Shown one piece after another: positions 41,319-53,155 of a DNA stretch of 64,000 bases. The notes below the pieces were generated by a model, which worked only from the letters and a program-made list of their open reading frames with translations, ran no database searches and was not told where the DNA came from. The stretch lies in NCBI GenBank assembly GCA_024707145.1, contig JANQAI010000011.1, positions 434,001 to 498,000 of the forward strand. Direction: 5' to 3'. Position 1 is the stretch's first letter; each line of letters opens with the position of its first letter. The translations under genes were made by a program, and so were the position numbers. Source of the stretch: Magnetospirillum sp. GTDB lineage: Bacteria > Pseudomonadota > Alphaproteobacteria > Rhodospirillales > Magnetospirillaceae.

Positions 41319-42109
41319 CCACAGAAAACGGGCTGCCGGCGCCTTTCAGCCTGATCCGGCTGGACAGCGTCGGCAGCACCAACGACGAAGCGCGGCGGCT
41401 GGCCCTTTCCGGGGCCGCCGCCGATCTTCTTGTGGTGTCGGCCATGCACCAGAGCGCAGGGCGGGGCAGACGGGGACGGCCATGGGTCAGCCCGCCCGGC
41501 AACCTGCATTGCTCGCTGCTGGTGCGCCTGGACGGCGATCTCGGCACTGCCGCCCAACTGGGCTTCGCCGCCGCCGTGGCGCTGGTGGACGCTTTCCGCA
41601 CCCTGGTCCCCGGCGTGGCTTTCACCTGTAAATGGCCCAACGACGTTCTCGCCCACGGTCCCGCCGCCCGGGGCAAATGCTGCGGCATGCTGCTGGAGCC
41701 GGTGGGGCATGACTGGCTGATCCTGGGCATCGGCGTGGACGTAGTGGCCGCGCCGCCGCCCGGCGAACTGGTCTATCCCGCCTGCTGCTTGGCCGATTTC
41801 GGCTTTGGGGGCAGCGAGATGGACGTGCTGGCGGCCTTCGCCGCCGCGTTCCGGCCGTTGCTGGCGGAGTGGCGCCGCGACGGCTTCGCTCCCATCCGCG
41901 AGGCCTGGCTGCACCGCAGCCAGGGGGTGGGCGAGCCCGTGTTGGTGCGTCTGGAGGGGGAAACCCTGACCGGCCTGTTCGCCGGACTTGACGCCGAGGG
42001 CGCTCTGCTCTTGGATCAGGCCTCTTCCGGTCTCCGGCGCATCCTTGCCGGCGACGTGTATTTTCCGGATGGCGGCGGCAGCTCCCCCGAGGCCGCGCCG
42101 TTCCGGTAA
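41315..42109 (+). CDS. birA: Biotin--[acetyl-CoA-carboxylase] ligase
   Basis: A 264-residue biotin protein ligase that attaches biotin to carboxylase carrier domains. The ATP/biotin motif is [20 protein letters not shown], with TCKWPNDVL and GKCCGMLLE. No N-terminal helix-turn-helix is present, so it is the enzyme-only class rather than a repressor. The ATG overlaps the nuoN stop. Confidence 0.95.
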   Translation: MTTENGLPAPFSLIRLDSVGSTNDEARRLALSGAAADLLVVSAMHQSAGRGRRGRPWVSPPGNLHCSLLVRLDGDLGTAAQLGFAAAVALVDAFRTLVPGVAFTCKWPNDVLAHGPAARGKCCGMLLEPVGHDWLILGIGVDVVAAPPPGELVYPACCLADFGFGGSEMDVLAAFAAAFRPLLAEWRRDGFAPIREAWLHRSQGVGEPVLVRLEGETLTGLFAGLDAEGALLLDQASSGLRRILAGDVYFPDGGGSSPEAAPFR

Positions 42110-42122
42110 GGAGTCCGCCCCT

Positions 42123-42899
42123 ATGCTTCTCGCCATCGATGCCGGTAACACCAACATCGTCTTCGCCGTGTTCGACGGCGAACAGGTGCGTGGGGAATGG
42201 CGCGCCTCCACCGATACCGACCGCACCGCCGACGAACTGGGCGTGTGGCTGATGCAGTTGCTGACCATCGAAGGGCTGCGGCGCCAGGACATCGACGCCG
42301 CCATCATCGCCAGCGTGGTGCCGGCCATGGTGTTCAGCCTGAAGACCCTCTGTCGCCGCTATTTTAATTGCGACCCGGTGGTGGTGGGCAGCGAGGGCGT
42401 GGACCTGGGCATCAGCATCCTGCTGGACCGGCCCGAGGAAGTGGGCGCCGACCGACTGGTCAATGCGGTGGCCGCCCATCAGCGCTATGCGGGGCCGATG
42501 ATCGTCATCGATTTCGGCACGGCGACCACCTTCGATGTGGTGGATGCCAACGGAAATTATTGCGGCGGCGCCATCGCGCCGGGTATCAACCTGTCGCTGG
42601 AGGCCTTGCACATGGCGGCGGCCAAGCTGCCGCGCGTGGCCATCGGCCGGCCGCGTTCGGTCATCGGCAAGGCCACCGTTCCGGCCATGCAATCGGGTAT
42701 CTTTTGGGGCTATGTCGGCCTGATCGAGGGATTGGTGAAGCGCATTCAGGAAGAGTACGGGTCCGACATGCTGGTGGTCGCCACCGGTGGGTTGGCACCG
42801 CTGTTCGCCGAGGCGACCAAGGTCATCCACAAGCTGGATTCCGACCTGACCCTGCGGGGGCTGCTGGAGATCCATCGCCGCAACGCGCGGGCGGCCTGA
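42123..42899 (+). CDS. coaX: Type III pantothenate kinase
   Basis: A 258-residue CoaX-type kinase that performs the first step of coenzyme A synthesis. The phosphate-binding motif is [12 protein letters not shown]; the family motifs [15 protein letters not shown] and [13 protein letters not shown] follow. TAAGGAGTCC provides a good ribosome-binding site. A birA-coaX-rnj order is common in alphaproteobacteria. Confidence 0.97.
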   Translation: MLLAIDAGNTNIVFAVFDGEQVRGEWRASTDTDRTADELGVWLMQLLTIEGLRRQDIDAAIIASVVPAMVFSLKTLCRRYFNCDPVVVGSEGVDLGISILLDRPEEVGADRLVNAVAAHQRYAGPMIVIDFGTATTFDVVDANGNYCGGAIAPGINLSLEALHMAAAKLPRVAIGRPRSVIGKATVPAMQSGIFWGYVGLIEGLVKRIQEEYGSDMLVVATGGLAPLFAEATKVIHKLDSDLTLRGLLEIHRRNARAA

Positions 42900-44570
42900 A
42901 TGGCGAAGAAGAAGGCGGCCGGCGACGCCGGCGAGTTGTTCTTCCTGCCGCTCGGTGGGGCGGGCGAGATCGGCATGAACCTCAACCTGTATGGGTACGG
43001 GGGCAAATGGCTGATGGTGGACCTGGGCGTCACCTTCGGGGACGACACCATGCCCATGATCGACGTGGTCATGCCCGACCCAGCGTGGATCGAGGAACGC
43101 GCCGACGATCTGGCGGGCATCGTGCTGACCCACGCCCATGAGGACCATCTGGGCGCCGTGCACTACCTATGGCCCAAGCTGCGCTGCCCGGTCTACGCCA
43201 CCCCCTTCGCCGCCGCCCTGCTCAAGGGCAAGCTGCACGAGGTGGGGCTGCAGAACATCGTGCCGGTGCATGTGGTCAACACCGCCAAGCCGTTCGACGT
43301 GGGGCCGTTCAGCGTCGAGATGGTGGGCATGACCCATTCCATCCCCGAGCCCACCACGCTCGCCATCCGCACCCCGGCGGGCACCGTGGTGCATACCGGC
43401 GACTGGAAGCTGGACCCCGATCCGCTCATCTCCGGCCCGGCCGACACCGGGGCGTTGCGGCGCCTGGGCAATGACGGCGTCCTGGCGCTGGTGGGTGATT
43501 CCACCAACGTGTTCACCCGCGGCCATTCCGGCTCGGAAGCCGAGGTGCGCGCCAACCTGATCGAGCTGCTGGGCCGCTTCGACGGCCGCATCGCCGTGGG
43601 CTGCTTCGCCACCAACGTGGCGCGCATCGAAAGCGTCGCCCTGGCGGCCGAGGCCAACGGCCGCTCGGTGGCGCTGGTGGGCCGCAGCCTGTGGCGCATC
43701 GAGAAGGCGGCGCGGGAGTTGGGCTACCTCAAGGATATCGCGCCTTTCCTGACCGACCATGACGCCCAGCACTTGCCGGCCGACAAGGTGGTCTACATCT
43801 GCACCGGCAGCCAGGGCGAGCCCCGTGCGGCGCTGGCCCGCATCGCCGCCGACGATCACCCCTACGTCAAGCTGGGCAGGGGCGATGCCGTGCTGTTCTC
43901 GTCGCGCGTGATCCCGGGCAACGAGAAGGCCATCTTCCGCGTGCAGAACGAGTTGGTGCGGCTGGGCTGCGAGGTCGTCACCGATCGCGACGAATTCATC
44001 CACGTTTCCGGCCATCCCGGCCGCGAGGAACTGGAAACCATGCTGCAACTGGTGCGTCCGCAGATCGTCGTGCCGGTGCATGGCGAGGCGCGCCATGTGA
44101 AGGAGCATTGCTCCCTGGCCCAGGCGCTCGGGGTGCCGCAGACCATCGCCATCGAGAACGGCGCCATGCTGCGCCTGTTCCCCGAGGGGCCGGAGGTGGT
44201 CGACCACGTACCCACCGGCCGCCTGGCCCAGGACGGGCCGCGTCTGATCCGGCTGGATTCGGAAATCCTGCGCGACCGCCGCCGCATGGTGTTCAACGGC
44301 TCGGCCGTATGCACGGTGGTGGTGGACCGCAAGGGCAAGCTGGTTACCGATCCCCAGGTGACCGCGCTGGGTCTGCTGGACGCCGAGCATTTCGCCGAGG
44401 AGCACGACACCGTGGTCGAGGCGGCGCGCGACGCCTACCAGGAGCTGCCGCTGGCCGCCCGCCTGGACGACGGGGTGGCGCAGGAGGCGGTGCGCCGTGC
44501 CGTGCGCCGCACCCTGAAGGACATGCTGGGCCACAAGCCGGTGACCTCCGTCCATCTGGTCAGGGTGTAG
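42900..44570 (+). CDS. rnj: Ribonuclease J
   Basis: A 556-residue metallo-beta-lactamase/beta-CASP nuclease acting in RNA maturation and decay (5'-to-3' exonuclease and endonuclease in the family). The metal motif is LTHAHEDHLGAVHYLW; additional conserved parts are HTGDWKLDP, GDSTNVF, GSQGEPRAAL and VPVHGEARHVKEH. It starts directly after the coaX stop (TGAATG). Confidence 0.96.
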   Translation: MAKKKAAGDAGELFFLPLGGAGEIGMNLNLYGYGGKWLMVDLGVTFGDDTMPMIDVVMPDPAWIEERADDLAGIVLTHAHEDHLGAVHYLWPKLRCPVYATPFAAALLKGKLHEVGLQNIVPVHVVNTAKPFDVGPFSVEMVGMTHSIPEPTTLAIRTPAGTVVHTGDWKLDPDPLISGPADTGALRRLGNDGVLALVGDSTNVFTRGHSGSEAEVRANLIELLGRFDGRIAVGCFATNVARIESVALAAEANGRSVALVGRSLWRIEKAARELGYLKDIAPFLTDHDAQHLPADKVVYICTGSQGEPRAALARIAADDHPYVKLGRGDAVLFSSRVIPGNEKAIFRVQNELVRLGCEVVTDRDEFIHVSGHPGREELETMLQLVRPQIVVPVHGEARHVKEHCSLAQALGVPQTIAIENGAMLRLFPEGPEVVDHVPTGRLAQDGPRLIRLDSEILRDRRRMVFNGSAVCTVVVDRKGKLVTDPQVTALGLLDAEHFAEEHDTVVEAARDAYQELPLAARLDDGVAQEAVRRAVRRTLKDMLGHKPVTSVHLVRV

Positions 44571-44640
44571 GGCGGGCCCTTCCGCGCCTTCGCTTTCTCC
44601 GCTAGGCTTCCCCCAACGACAAGAATGTCCGTGGGGAAGC

Positions 44641-45889
44641 ATGGAAACGTCCGCGCGGCCGATGCTTTCGGCCACGATGCTGGCTGTGCGTGTGCTGTTG
44701 CCGTTTGCCGCCGGCTACTTCCTGTCCTACCTGTTCCGCACGGTCAACGCCGTGCTCGCCCCCATATCAGCCGCGCCATCCATCTGGATGCCGGCGATCT
44801 CGGGCTGATGACCGGGATGTACTTCCTGGCCTTCGGTTCGTTCCAGCTGCCGCTGGGGCTGTTGCTGGACCGCTGCGGGCCGCGCCGGGTCGAGGCGGCG
44901 TTGCTGCTGTTCGCCGCCGCCGGTGCCGCCGTCTTCGCGGTGGCCGAGACGGCGGGCGCGCTGATCGGCGGGCGCGCCCTGGTGGGGCTGGGGGTGTCCG
45001 CCTGCCTGATGGCGGCGCTGAAGGCCAATGCCCAGTGGTATCCGGCGGAGCGGCTGCCGCTGTTCAACGGCGTTGTCTTGTCGGCCGGCGGGCTGGGGGC
45101 GGTGGCGGCCACCGCGCCGGTGCAGGCGGCCCTGTCTTTCACCGACTGGCGCGGCATCTATGCCGGGCTGGCGGCGCTGACCCTGTTGGCGGCCCTGGTT
45201 CTGTTCACGGTGGTGCCGGAACGGCGGGGGCGGGCCATGCCGGCGACGGGCTGGTGCTGCAACTGCGCCAGGTCGGGCGCATCTTCCTTGACCGCCGCTT
45301 TCTGCGGGTGATGCCGGTGGGCATGCTGGCCATGGGCGTCTTCATGGCCGTCCAGGGCCTGTGGGCGGGTCCCTGGCTGCGCGACGTGGCCGGGCTGGCG
45401 CCCGACGGGGTGGCCGCCGGGCTGACGGTGATGGCGGCGGGCATGGCCGCCGGCTACCTGCTGCTGGGCATGCTGGCCGAGCGTCTGGCCCGCCGGGGCG
45501 TGCCGGTGATCCTGGTGGGCGGTATCGGCATGACGGTGTTCTGGCTGACCCTGGCGGCCATGGCGCTGGGCTGGGCGGGGGCGCCCATGCTGCTATGCGG
45601 CATGTTCGGTTTCACCGGCGCGTCCTCGTCGCTGATGTACGCGGTGGTGACGCAGTATTTCGGCATGCGGCTGGCGGGCAGGGCCACCACCAGCCTCAAC
45701 CTGACCATGTTCATGGCCGCCTTCCTGCTGCAATGGGGGTTGGGGGCGGTGATCGGCCTGTGGCCCAAGGGAGAGACCGGCTGGCCGGCCGAGGCCTTCT
45801 CGGTGGCATTCGCCATCCCGGCGGTGCTGCTGGCGGCCGCGCTGCTGTGGTTCATCCCCGCGATAAGAGGCCCAGGGTCATCGAGGTAA
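44641..45889 (+). CDS. MFS transporter (two frameshifts, ~44762 and ~45230)
   Basis: Reconstructing the frames gives a ~416-residue, 12-helix major-facilitator protein: opening METSARPMLSATMLAVRVLL with FRTVNAVLAP, then HISRAIHLDAGDLGLMTGMY and LLLDRCGPRRVEAALLL (the loop 2-3 MFS motif), and the second half from LVLQLRQVGRIF onward. Two one-base losses are needed: one C in the C-run at 44759-44763 and one G in the G-rich tract around 45222-45230. Both are homopolymer-type positions. The substrate is unknown. Its 3' end overlaps the convergent coxG-like gene by 38 bp. Confidence 0.82.
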
Positions 45890-46535
45890 GGACGAACACG
45901 AAGTAGGCCAATCCCACGCCGATGATGATGCGCTGGCCGGTGGACGCGCGCTCCGGGGCCGCGGGCTTGGCCGGGGATGGAGGCGGCGCGGCTGCGGCTG
46001 CGGCGGTCGCGCCGATGGGGGCCAGGGGTGCCACTACCCGGCGCGGCGCGTTGGGCGAGGCTTCCGACCTGTCCTGGGGATCGTTGGCCGGCGGGTGGGG
46101 CATCATGTGCTCCGTCAGGCGGGTGAAGAAATCATTGGCCATGCGCAGGGCGACGCCGCGCAGCAGGCGGTCGCCCACGGCGGCGAGCCGGCCGCCTGGA
46201 TCCACCTGCAGGCGGTAGGCGACCATGGTGCCGCCGCTCACCGGGGACAATTGGATGCGGGCGGTGCCGTCGGCCCAGCCGGCGGTGGGGCTCTCGGCAT
46301 GGGCGCTGATCTGCCAGCCCTTGGGGAAGGCTTCGTCCGAGACGAACAGGCGGCCGCTGAACACGGTGCTGACCGCTCCGACCCGCGCCATCATGCGGCC
46401 GGCGAATTGCTGCGGGCTGACCGCCTGGACGTCCTCGCAGCCCGGCAGGCAGGCGCGGACGGTGGCCGGGTCGTGCAGGGCCTGCCAGACCGCCTCCCGC
46501 TCCGCCGCCACCCTGTACTCGCCGTTGACGTTCAT
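45852..46535 (-). CDS. CoxG-like SRPBCC-domain protein with C-terminal membrane anchor
   Basis: A 227-residue protein. Residues ~1-145 match the CoxG/SRPBCC fold: MNVNGEYRVAAEREAVWQAL, ATVRACLPGCEDVQ and a closing helix ALRMANDFFTRLTEHM. A Pro/Ala-rich linker and a single transmembrane helix (IIIGVGLAYFVFVLTSMTLG) follow. In carbon monoxide oxidisers CoxG anchors CO dehydrogenase to the membrane, but no coxMSL genes are visible here, so its partner is unknown. It overlaps the convergent MFS gene by 38 bp. Confidence 0.85.
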   Translation of the reverse strand: MNVNGEYRVAAEREAVWQALHDPATVRACLPGCEDVQAVSPQQFAGRMMARVGAVSTVFSGRLFVSDEAFPKGWQISAHAESPTAGWADGTARIQLSPVSGGTMVAYRLQVDPGGRLAAVGDRLLRGVALRMANDFFTRLTEHMMPHPPANDPQDRSEASPNAPRRVVAPLAPIGATAAAAAAPPPSPAKPAAPERASTGQRIIIGVGLAYFVFVLTSMTLGLLSRG

Positions 46536-46593
46536 GGTTGTCCGGCCGTGCTGTGGCCACCTCCTACTGCAATGGGAACGCCAACGGGTTCGG

Positions 46594-47574
46594 TCAACGT
46601 GTGCCGTCCCTTTGCGGGCGCGGGTCGCCATCCGACAAGGGCGGCAGCGGCCGGTTCGTTTCGTGCGAACGCTCGTGCAGCCGGGTGAGGAATTTCCGGC
46701 TGATGCGGTTGCGCAGGCTGACCCGCAGCACCACCAGGGCACAGGCGAGGCGCTCGGGCAGGCCGATCCGCCCCACCGCCAGGCTGCGCAGGTAGCCCAG
46801 GCGCAGGCGCAGGCCCTTGGGGCCCGGCATGACCGCCGGGTTGATCATGCGCGCCTGCTCGCGGAAGGGTTTCAGCACGCTGACGCCGGCATGGCAGCGC
46901 TTGATCATCAACGGTTCGTCCAGTTGGACGAAGCGGCCCAGCAACGCCAGCTCGGCCAGCAGGACGCGGTCGGCCTCGTAATAGCTGCCGTGCATGTGGG
47001 TGCGGGCCAGGGCGTCGGTGCGGGCGATACCGAAGACGGCGGTGCACCAGTTCATCCGCCGCAGGGCCTCGCCGAAGCGGTGCGACGGGCGGCAGCCCTC
47101 CGCCAGATGGGCGGGTTCGAGCCGGTGGAACGGGCGGCCGTGGTGATCCATCACCCGGCCGTCGCGGTTGACCGCCAGCGGCCGCCCGACGTCGTCGATC
47201 AGGGTCAGACGGGAGTGGACCAGCACGGCGTCGGGCATGGCCCGCAGCCTTTCCATCATCCGTTCCAGCGCTTCGGGCGCCAACTGGTCGTCATGGGCCA
47301 TCCACTTGAAGAAAGGGGAGCGGCAGAATGAGAAAACGCGGTTGAAATTGGGCCCGGCGCCGATGTTGGCGGGGGTTCGGGTATAGATCACCCGGCGGTC
47401 CCGGCGGGCGAAGTCCAGGCAGATGTCCGGCGTGGCGTCGGTGGATGCGTTGTCCGAGACGATCAACTGGAAGTCGCCGTAGCTCTGGGCTAGAACGCTG
47501 TCGAGCGCCGCGCCCAGGTAGCTGCCGCCATTGTGAACCGGCAGGCCGATGCAAAGCGGGGGAAGGGGCAGCAT
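46594..47574 (-). CDS. Glycosyltransferase family 2 protein
   Basis: A 326-residue GT-A glycosyltransferase. The donor-binding start is LCIGLPVHNGGSYLGAALDS, with VSDNASTDATPDIC and the metal-binding-type FFKWMAHDDQLAPEALERMM. It lacks membrane segments, so it is a cytoplasmic enzyme, probably for surface polysaccharide or glycan decoration. No other polysaccharide gene is adjacent. The ribosome-binding site is weak. Confidence 0.9.
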   Translation of the reverse strand: MLPLPPLCIGLPVHNGGSYLGAALDSVLAQSYGDFQLIVSDNASTDATPDICLDFARRDRRVIYTRTPANIGAGPNFNRVFSFCRSPFFKWMAHDDQLAPEALERMMERLRAMPDAVLVHSRLTLIDDVGRPLAVNRDGRVMDHHGRPFHRLEPAHLAEGCRPSHRFGEALRRMNWCTAVFGIARTDALARTHMHGSYYEADRVLLAELALLGRFVQLDEPLMIKRCHAGVSVLKPFREQARMINPAVMPGPKGLRLRLGYLRSLAVGRIGLPERLACALVVLRVSLRNRISRKFLTRLHERSHETNRPLPPLSDGDPRPQRDGTR

Positions 47575-48051
47575 GGGGAATGCCGTGGCTCCGATGGGAA
47601 CGAAGCCAAGTGTGGCGCTGGCAAGTGGTCCGGTGCAAACGCGCCAATGGATGACCTGCGCGAGCAGGCGGAGGGTTGCGTGGAGCTTACGGTGCGCCGC
47701 CGCAATTTCCTAAAGAAAGGGTTAATGTTTCGCGACTCATACCTCGGCAGCCTTTCGAAAGCGCAAGCCAAGGAATAGGATGCGCCTGGTCGTACTGCTC
47801 CTGGTGAAGCCATGAACGATCGGCGTAATCTGCGTTGCCTGACGGCGCTGGTGCAATTGTCCATGCCGGGTGCCCGCGTGAGCGAGCACGACGCGCGCCA
47901 TGCCGTCGACCATGCCTTGTCGTGCGATCGCACGATCCGCTGCAGCCAGCGGCTGGAATGCGCCTGGATGGCGTGCGAACTGGCTGACCGCCTCCGCTGC
48001 GGCCGGTGCTGAGGCCGGCTCGCAAAGCGCTCGGCCTGCAAGCATCGGGTT
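47575..48051. other. 477-bp stretch with one doubtful small ORF
   Basis: Between the minus-strand GT2 gene and the bacteriohemerythrin gene. Several short frames exist on both strands; only the Cys-rich plus-strand frame at 47812-48012 has a protein-like composition. An A/T-richer patch at about 47700-47790 may hold the GT2 promoter. Confidence 0.5.
47812..48012 (+). CDS. Possible Cys-rich mini-protein (66 aa)
   Basis: A 66-residue frame starting MNDRRNLRCLTALVQ and ending ADRLRCGRC. It has seven cysteines, five of them in the last 25 residues (IRCSQRLECAWMACELADRL then RCGRC). Third codon positions are mostly G/C, as in real genes here, and a weak CCTGGTGAAG lies upstream. I recognise no family; it may be a chance frame. 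Confidence 0.35.
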   Translation: MNDRRNLRCLTALVQLSMPGARVSEHDARHAVDHALSCDRTIRCSQRLECAWMACELADRLRCGRC

Positions 48052-48456
48052 CTAGCGGCCGGTGAACAGGCTGCGGTACTTCATGTCCTCTTCGAGGATG
48101 TGGTCCAGCAGCCAGGATTTCAGGAACTTGGCCATTTCCTCGGTCAGGGTGTCGGCCTGCTGGCCGGCCAGATGCCGGCTGCGAAAGGCGTGGACCAGTT
48201 CACGCAGGCGCTCGTGGGCGGCATGGTGGCGGGCGAGGTCGGCGTAGTCGCGCGACAGCAGTTTGGATTCCTCGCGGCTGAAATGGCCGTCGGTGTAATC
48301 CATGAGCTCGTCGAAGAGGCGGCCAAGTTCAACCGTGCAGTTGTTCTCGGTCCAGGCATCGTAAATCTGGTTGAGGATATCGATCAGCTTGCGATGGTCG
48401 GCATCCAATACGGCATTACCGACGCTGAAAGACGGCGACCACTGAATGAAAGGCAT
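48052..48456 (-). CDS. Bacteriohemerythrin
   Basis: A 134-residue single-domain hemerythrin, an O2-binding di-iron protein. The His/Glu/Asp ligands are visible in VLDADHRKLIDILN, GHFSREESKLL, LARHHAAHERL and WLLDHILEEDMKY. Such proteins sense, store or deliver O2 and are numerous in Magnetospirillum-like bacteria. It lies 95 bp downstream of nifA on the same strand, an interesting pairing with an oxygen-sensitive regulator. Confidence 0.95.
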   Translation of the reverse strand: MPFIQWSPSFSVGNAVLDADHRKLIDILNQIYDAWTENNCTVELGRLFDELMDYTDGHFSREESKLLSRDYADLARHHAAHERLRELVHAFRSRHLAGQQADTLTEEMAKFLKSWLLDHILEEDMKYRSLFTGR

Positions 48457-48551
48457 GGAATCGTCTCTTACTCACAGGCTCTATAGGGTAATAGGCCTCC
48501 GGCCGGGCAAATTGCAAGCCCACCGCGTCTTCTGCAACCCAGTCATGCCGG

Positions 48552-50282
<1,731 letters not shown>

Positions 50283-50404
50283 GGTGTGCACTCCGTGGCG
50301 ACCGTTGCCCCGGTCAGCGCCTTTCCTCCCCTCAGCGCTTAGACTCTTTCTACCTTCATAATACGACAGGGGGAATGCGCCACTGCCTTGGTGGGTGGGT
50401 TCGC

Positions 50405-50722
50405 CTATTTTTTCAGCGCGCCCAAAAAATAATCAGCGGAAGCGGCGAGCAGGGGATTGGCCCGCGCCAGCGCCAGCCAGGGCGCCATCAGGGTGTTGGC
50501 GGCCTGGGTCCAGGCGGCCAGCGGCGAGAACGAGGCGACCGGATGGGCGCCCAGCATCAGCGGGACCTGGGCCATGCCCGCCAGCAGGGGCAGGGCGGCG
50601 CGCAAATCGGGGGTGGCGTTCAGCTGGATGGTGACCTGCTCGCCGTTGCCGCCTTCGGCGGCGCGGTGGACGATCTCCACGGTCATGTGGGGCAGGTCGG
50701 CGGTCAGCTTGGTTTCGTCCAT
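50405..50722 (-). CDS. Hypothetical protein (105 aa) between livK and nifA
   Basis: A 105-residue protein starting MDETKLTADLPHMTVEIVHR. The N-terminal half looks like a small beta-sheet (VTIQLNATPDL); the second half is Ala/Leu-rich and helical (PLAAWTQAANTLMAPWLALA), resembling a phasin-like or membrane-associating helix rather than a clear transmembrane segment. GGAGGATGCC before the ATG supports expression. I do not recognise the family. It is the last minus-strand gene before nifA. Confidence 0.75.
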   Translation of the reverse strand: MDETKLTADLPHMTVEIVHRAAEGGNGEQVTIQLNATPDLRAALPLLAGMAQVPLMLGAHPVASFSPLAAWTQAANTLMAPWLALARANPLLAASADYFLGALKK

Positions 50723-50796
50723 GGCATCCTCCGGCTTTTCGCAAGTGCGAAGGATGCCATGGTCCGAAGCGGTCGGCCAATGTCAAATTGGCGAAG

Positions 50797-50818
50797 GCCG
50801 GGCGGTATGCCGCCCGGC
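50797..50818 (-). terminator. Hairpin after livK
   Basis: GCCGGGCGG (50797-50805) and CCGCCCGGC (50810-50818) form a perfect 9-bp stem with a TATG loop 19 bp past the livK stop. No U-run follows, so it may protect or attenuate rather than terminate. Confidence 0.5.
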
Positions 50819-50837
50819 GAGGTTCGTCCGGCCGTGC

Positions 50838-51941
50838 TTACTGGGCGTAGCCGTACTTGCCGTTCTTCCACACATAGACCACGTAGGTGGGGCCCACCAC
50901 GTCGCCCTTGCCGTCGAAGCCGACGGTGCCGATGGCGGTGTCGATCTTCTCGCCCGATTTGAGCTGGGCGATGACCTTCTTGGCATCCAGGCTCTTGGCC
51001 TTCTCCACCGCCGCCGCCCAGGCCTGCACCGAGGCATAGCTGTAGAGCGTGTAGGTCTCGGGCTCGTAGTTCTGGCTACGGTAGTACTTCACCAGCTCGG
51101 CGTTCTGCGGCAGCAGGCGCGGGTCGGGGCTGAAGGTCACCAGGGTGCCTTCGCCGGCCGGGCCGGTGATGGCCCAGAACTCCTCCACCAGCAGGGCGTC
51201 GCCGCCCACCAGAGTGGCCTTGACGCCTTGATCGCGCATCTGGCGCACGATCAGGCCGCCCTCGGTCTTGTAGCCGCCGAGGAACAGGTAATCTACCTTG
51301 GCCGCCTTGATCTTGGTGACCAGGGCGGAATAGTCCTTCTCGCCGGCGGTGATGGCTTCGTAGAAGACCTCGTTGACGCCCTTGGCGTTCAGCGCCTTCT
51401 TGAACTCGTCGGCCAGGCCTTTGCCGTAGGCCGACTTGTCGTGGATGATGGCGACGCTCTTGCCCTTCTGCTTGGTGGCCAGATAGTCGGCGGCGACGCC
51501 GCCCTGCTGGTCGTCACGGCCGCAGACGCGGAAGACGTTGTTGAGGCCGCGCTCGGTGTAGGTCGGGCTGGTGGAGCCGGGCGAGATTTGCGGGATGCCG
51601 TTCTCCTGGTAGACCTCGGAGGCCGGGATGGACGAGCCCGAGCAGAAGTGCCCGATCACCACCGCCACCTTCTTGGCCGACAGGTCCTCGGCCACCGAAC
51701 GGGCCTGCTTGGGGTCGCAGGCATCGTCGCCAATGGCCAGCGCCAGCTTCTGGCCGAGTACGCCACCCTTGGCGTTGATGTCATCGATGGCCTTGAGGGC
51801 GCCGCGCTTGAACTGTTCGCCGAACTGGGCCTCGGGGCCGGTCATGGGGCCGGCCAGGCCGACGGTGATCTCGGCGCGGGCGGCGGCGCTGGCGATGGCC
51901 ATGCCCAAGGCGGCAGCGGCCAAAGTGCTCACGAATTTCAT
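50838..51941 (-). CDS. livK: Branched-chain amino acid ABC transporter substrate-binding protein
   Basis: A 367-residue periplasmic binding protein of the Leu/Ile/Val type. The first ~23 residues are a Sec signal peptide (MKFVSTLAAAALGMAIASAA then ARA). The mature part starts EITVGLAGPMTGPEAQFGEQ and has IGDDACDPKQA and GHFCSGSSIPASEVYQENGI. AAGGAGACAGGG precedes the ATG. It is the last gene of the liv operon, 167 bp after the DUF gene. Confidence 0.95.
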   Translation of the reverse strand: MKFVSTLAAAALGMAIASAAARAEITVGLAGPMTGPEAQFGEQFKRGALKAIDDINAKGGVLGQKLALAIGDDACDPKQARSVAEDLSAKKVAVVIGHFCSGSSIPASEVYQENGIPQISPGSTSPTYTERGLNNVFRVCGRDDQQGGVAADYLATKQKGKSVAIIHDKSAYGKGLADEFKKALNAKGVNEVFYEAITAGEKDYSALVTKIKAAKVDYLFLGGYKTEGGLIVRQMRDQGVKATLVGGDALLVEEFWAITGPAGEGTLVTFSPDPRLLPQNAELVKYYRSQNYEPETYTLYSYASVQAWAAAVEKAKSLDAKKVIAQLKSGEKIDTAIGTVGFDGKGDVVGPTYVVYVWKNGKYGYAQ

Positions 51942-52108
51942 CCCTGTCTCCTTTTCAGAGCGTCTTTGATGGGCGCGGCACCGCCCCCTGCCCAGCAAGT
52001 GTATCAGCCGAGACGCAGTGGTCCAGTCCCCGTGTGCTCCGCCCTGGACGGAAGAAAGGGGTGGTCAGGACGATGGTAGGAAGGAGGAAGGAAAGGGAGG
52101 CGGCGGCC

Positions 52109-52434
52109 TCAGCCCCGCGCGGTCCAGCCGAACAGGCCGTTGCGGCGGTACAGCCAGGGATATTGCGACACCATGCGCCGGGCCTGGGTCAGGCGGTAGG
52201 CGGCCAGGGTGATGGCCAGCAGCACGGCGGCGTCGGTCAGGTAGCCCGGCAGTGACAGCAGCCGGCCGCCGAACAGGGCGAAGCAAAGAAAGCGGTCGCC
52301 CGCCGCCAGCGCCAGGGCATAGGGGAAGACCTGCCACAGCGGCCGCCAGGTGGCGGCCAGGGCTTGCCCCGCCATGAAGGCGCAGCCGCCCATGAACAGC
52401 ACGGTGATGCCGATGAAGACCGGAAGGGAATCGA

Positions 52435-52438
<4 letters not shown>
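52109..52438 (-). CDS. Small membrane protein of the liv operon (DUF6867-like)
   Basis: A 109-residue protein with about three hydrophobic segments (VFIGITVLFMGGCAFMAGQA, VFPYALALAAGDRFLCFALF, LTDAAVLLAITLAAYRLTQA) and the C-terminal MVSQYPWLYRRNGLFGWTAR. The start overlaps the livF stop by 4 bp. Its position and pattern resemble a domain of unknown function that accompanies branched-chain amino-acid transporters in alphaproteobacteria; the family name is from memory. An accessory role in transport is inferred. Confidence 0.8.

Positions 52439-53154
<716 letters not shown>

Positions 53155-53155
<1 letters not shown>

Noticed and set aside
38603..42109. A 1168-codon plus-strand frame that ends with birA
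   Set aside because: Most of it is an out-of-frame shadow of nuoM and nuoN; birA begins at 41315.
52078..52100. 23-bp purine-only tract between the liv DUF gene and livK
   Set aside because: Could form unusual DNA structure, but GC-rich leaders often contain such runs and nothing else supports a function.
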